Part shown: piece by piece, positions 61,401 through 64,000 of the stretch
How positions within the stretch are numbered: position 1 is the stretch's first letter
Layout: the number at the start of each line of letters is the position of its first letter
From: Morinoia aosen
Lineage: Eukaryota > Arthropoda > Malacostraca > Amphipoda > Talitridae
Assembly: GCA_030386875.1 (NCBI GenBank)
Contig: CM059564.1
Coordinates: 66,793,436-66,857,435 of the forward strand
Length of the DNA stretch: 64,000 nucleotides
Direction: 5' to 3'
The notes under the pieces: model-generated
What the model saw: only the letters and a program-made list of their open reading frames with translations
What the model was told of the DNA's origin: nothing
Databases searched by the model: none
Program-made: the position numbers and the translations under genes

Positions 61401-61758
61401 CCCCTCAGGGGGATACAACTATTGTATCTATGGGAATTAGCGCTCCCAGGGGAAAAATGTAAGGGCCCGAGCTGAGAGTTAGGTAGGCCTTCTTTTTGTT
61501 GAAATAAAAGTTTTTTTTTTGTTATGTTAAGGACCACCTTTTTTCGGTTCACTGCTGTCCTGTTTTTCAGCACCTCTGACTTTCTTCTTCAACTTTTATC
61601 TTATTTCATGAACTTCTTTTTCATCTTACTGTTTCTATGCCCCTTCAGCATAGATTCCTCATTTTCTTATCCCCATACTAAATGGTGCTTTCCTCCTTCC
61701 TCTCTTCGATACGCTCTATTTTTGTAGCGGTTAGGGAGGCTTAAACTAACTTATAATC
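61401..61758 (+). mobile_element. SINE-like retroposon with 12 bp target duplication (copy 10)
   Basis: The best reference copy of the family: 358 bp, flanked by a perfect 12 bp direct repeat TGTCATATTTTC (61389-61400 and 61759-61770). The order of blocks is CCCCTCAGGGGGATACAACT, then GGGAATTAGCGCTCCCAGGG, GGGCCCGAGCTGAGAGTTAG, GTAGGCCTTCTTTTTGTTGA, CGGTTCACTGCTGTCCTG, a pyrimidine-rich middle, GCATAGATTCCTCATTTTC and TACTAAATGGTGCTTTCC. It ends GTTAGGGAGGCTTAAACTAA followed by CTTATAATC. It sits about 29 kb away from the cluster at 21-32 kb but in the same orientation. I find only weak A-box or B-box resemblance, so the promoter class is unknown. Confidence 0.92.
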
Positions 61759-61770
61759 TGTCATATTTTC

Positions 61771-64000
61771 ACCGTTAATATGTTCCGAATGTAACCTATG
61801 CTATGTCAAATAATTGAATGTTCTAACTTTCTTAAAATTTATGTTTATTCTCAGTTCGAGAATATAGTTCAGGCTCCACTGCCCATATTCACGCAATATT
61901 CTTTGTATCATATAAAAATAAAAGCAATTGATGGCTTATGTATGTAGAATTCGCTCACACGAATCACGTGTTCTGTGAAACTTTAATCACTTTTAAGGGC
62001 AACTATTTTTCCTCGTAAATATCAAAGTTATACCGCAAAGAACGTACAAGTTAATTGTGTTCAGGCAGTCTTTTACAGCTACCCTTGCTTCAGTTTTTGA
62101 TGCTTTCTTTGAGGTCGAAGGTTTGGTATTCTCGGCTGAAGCGAGCAGCTCATTTTTAGATTCCGTCTGTTTTCCTTGAGGGAATTAGAAGCGTATCAAG
62201 TGAATCAAACTTTACATTGAATCCTCAAAGAGTGTGGTTGAACCCTGCAACTAATAAACTTTACAAATAAGGTTGAACGTATTCATTAATATTAATTGCG
62301 TGCACTGTCCAACGAGAAGAATGTATAAAAGCTAACTATAGCGATGTGGCAACGAACCATTTCTGATGTAACTTTCACTTCAATAAATAATATATGACTG
62401 TTGCCATGAGTTTCAAATGCACGCATTGACGAACCTCACCTTACTTGATCTCAAATCGTAGGTTGAGTTGCTGTGCGGTCGCTGTATGCCATTACGGGCC
62501 TCCATGTGTCACCCTCTCGACGCTCGCCGTGCGCCGTACCTCCTCAAATAGACCAACACGGCAGCCCTTGTCTGTTTAAGGAGCTTCTTTAATTTGTTGT
62601 CGCTGTGTCCGCAGACCGCGTGAGCTTTTTGTAGATGCGTTGAGTTATCAGAGTCCCCCTGCTTGCCTGCCAGCGCTCTGCTCGTTCCCGCAGTGATCTC
62701 TGAAGACAACTGCTTCGAGTGTTCATCTGTGGATCACTTAATGCGGAGGAATTGTCTTGATTTGTTGGAATTGACTTAGTGTGGGTACATTTATTGCTTA
62801 AACCCAGTTTATGTGTTGAGAAGATATGGACGGGAAAAAGAGTTCAGAACTGACGATACTTCATTAATTTTTCTTTTCTGTCATCTTGTTGTCGCTTTTT
62901 AAATTTTTTATTACACCCACATATCGAGCTGGTATGAAAGTCCGATCGTATTGGTCCCATTTGAGACGGTTGCCAGGGGACGGCCAGAATACGCGGTAAC
63001 TTTATAATTCTGTGCCTAAGCCTTATTTGCTGTGAAGCATCGACGTCAATTCTCTAAAATTTACCAGCTGTGCTAGGTGTGCTGCTGTTCATCGTCTCAC
63101 TTATACGCTCACGTCTACAACTGGGAAGTACCACAGACTGAGCTGTCTCATCCAATTCACTCGCTCCCGCGTTCCCATAAGCTATCGCTTCCACCCACGT
63201 GGCTTGTGTTGACACGTCAATTGAGGAGTTTGAAAGGTATCAGCACTTAGAGAACCGAGTGATGGGCATCGCTATCGACCTACCCTTTCGGTCTGCACTT
63301 CTCCACAAGGTTGTGTTGTCTTGTACTGTTCAGTATGCGTAGTCTTATGTTGGCTGGTGTTCTAAAGTTCTTGTCTTTATCTTGTTGGGATTCAAAGGGC
63401 TTCCTAAAGGTTGCGTACATTCTGTGAACGTGCTGGTCTCTGTGGAGATACTTTCTTATATTTTTAGTCTTTTGATACGGGACTCAGAAATCCACCTCGT
63501 GAAATAAGCTACTCCTAAAGTATATTCTAGTGCATTATATCCCTTTACCCAATCCAAACAGTACTAGCCATAATTTTATCTATCCTGATCAGTGCTTTTA
63601 ACGCAAAAACATTTATAATACACACTTCGGAACTAAATCTGTGTGTTGAGTTCAAGCGGATCAAATGGCTGATGAAAATAAAACCTCAAAACAATGGTTA
63701 GTACTTCAAACACTAAATTGGACAGATCTACTTCACAAGCCAAAAATTCACCGATGCGCGAGATTTATAGAGCTGCTCAGCATCCGAGACAGTAAAGGCT
63801 GGACTCCTCTACATACATTGGTGTTTGAGTTTGTTTCGTGAATTAGACGCGTGAGATGGGTATAGGCTTCTAATATTTATTCAGCGGTATGCATTCGTCC
63901 CAGAGCCCGCACACGGCCTTGCGACTCTGCAGCTCCTGTTTCTGCAGCTGGACTTTCTCTGTGTGCGGAATGAGGTAGCGAACAGGTGGAGCGGCCGAGT
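61771..64000. other. Terminal spacer or intron
   Basis: AT-rich to 62.4 kb, with somewhat GC-richer patches at 62480-62720 and 63880-64000. Short frames only, none recognised. A following exon of the gene may lie beyond the window. Confidence 0.45.

Overview
This 64 kb window is eukaryotic nuclear DNA, most likely from an animal with a large, repeat-rich genome. I think an arthropod is likeliest but cannot name the species. The sequence is AT-rich. There are no operons, no densely packed open frames and no rRNA or tRNA genes. The only long open frame ends in a good splice donor, and the rest is transposon remnants and unannotatable spacer. Most apparent short ORFs are no longer than expected by chance, and many lack an ATG.

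Layout. 1-6.6 kb is featureless spacer. A 195 bp mariner-type MITE lies at 6629-6823. A decayed 2.2 kb Tc1/mariner-like transposon at 7283-9461 carries a recognisable but broken transposase on the minus strand. Between 12.2 and 15.5 kb is a composite repeat island: a 29 bp tandem array, three head-to-tail copies of a ~550 bp palindromic unit, scattered GGTGTCT-type short repeats, and an ~840 bp inverted-repeat element whose spacer holds a 42 bp tandem duplication. From 21 to 32.3 kb there are nine copies or fragments of one ~360 bp SINE-like retroposon, all in the same orientation; a tenth intact copy is at 61401-61758. Four copies have recognisable target-site duplications. 32.3-46.3 kb is mostly featureless.

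The one convincing gene begins at 46315. It is a 2.1 kb ATG-initiated first coding exon for about 703 residues of a serine-rich, apparently disordered protein I do not recognise, and it ends in a CAAG|GTGAGG donor at 48424/48425. I did not find the next exon, so 48.4-64 kb may be a long intron. That stretch contains a degenerate minisatellite (about 55.0-55.25 kb), a GA microsatellite (53.96 kb), and a 1,275 bp hAT transposon remnant (57241-58515) with a perfect 8 bp target duplication.

The features of most interest are the unidirectional SINE cluster with its 5' hairpin, the tandem palindromic array, the Tc1-like element whose terminal repeats are built of short sub-repeats, and the unidentified large exon. 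I saw no evidence of a multi-gene system.
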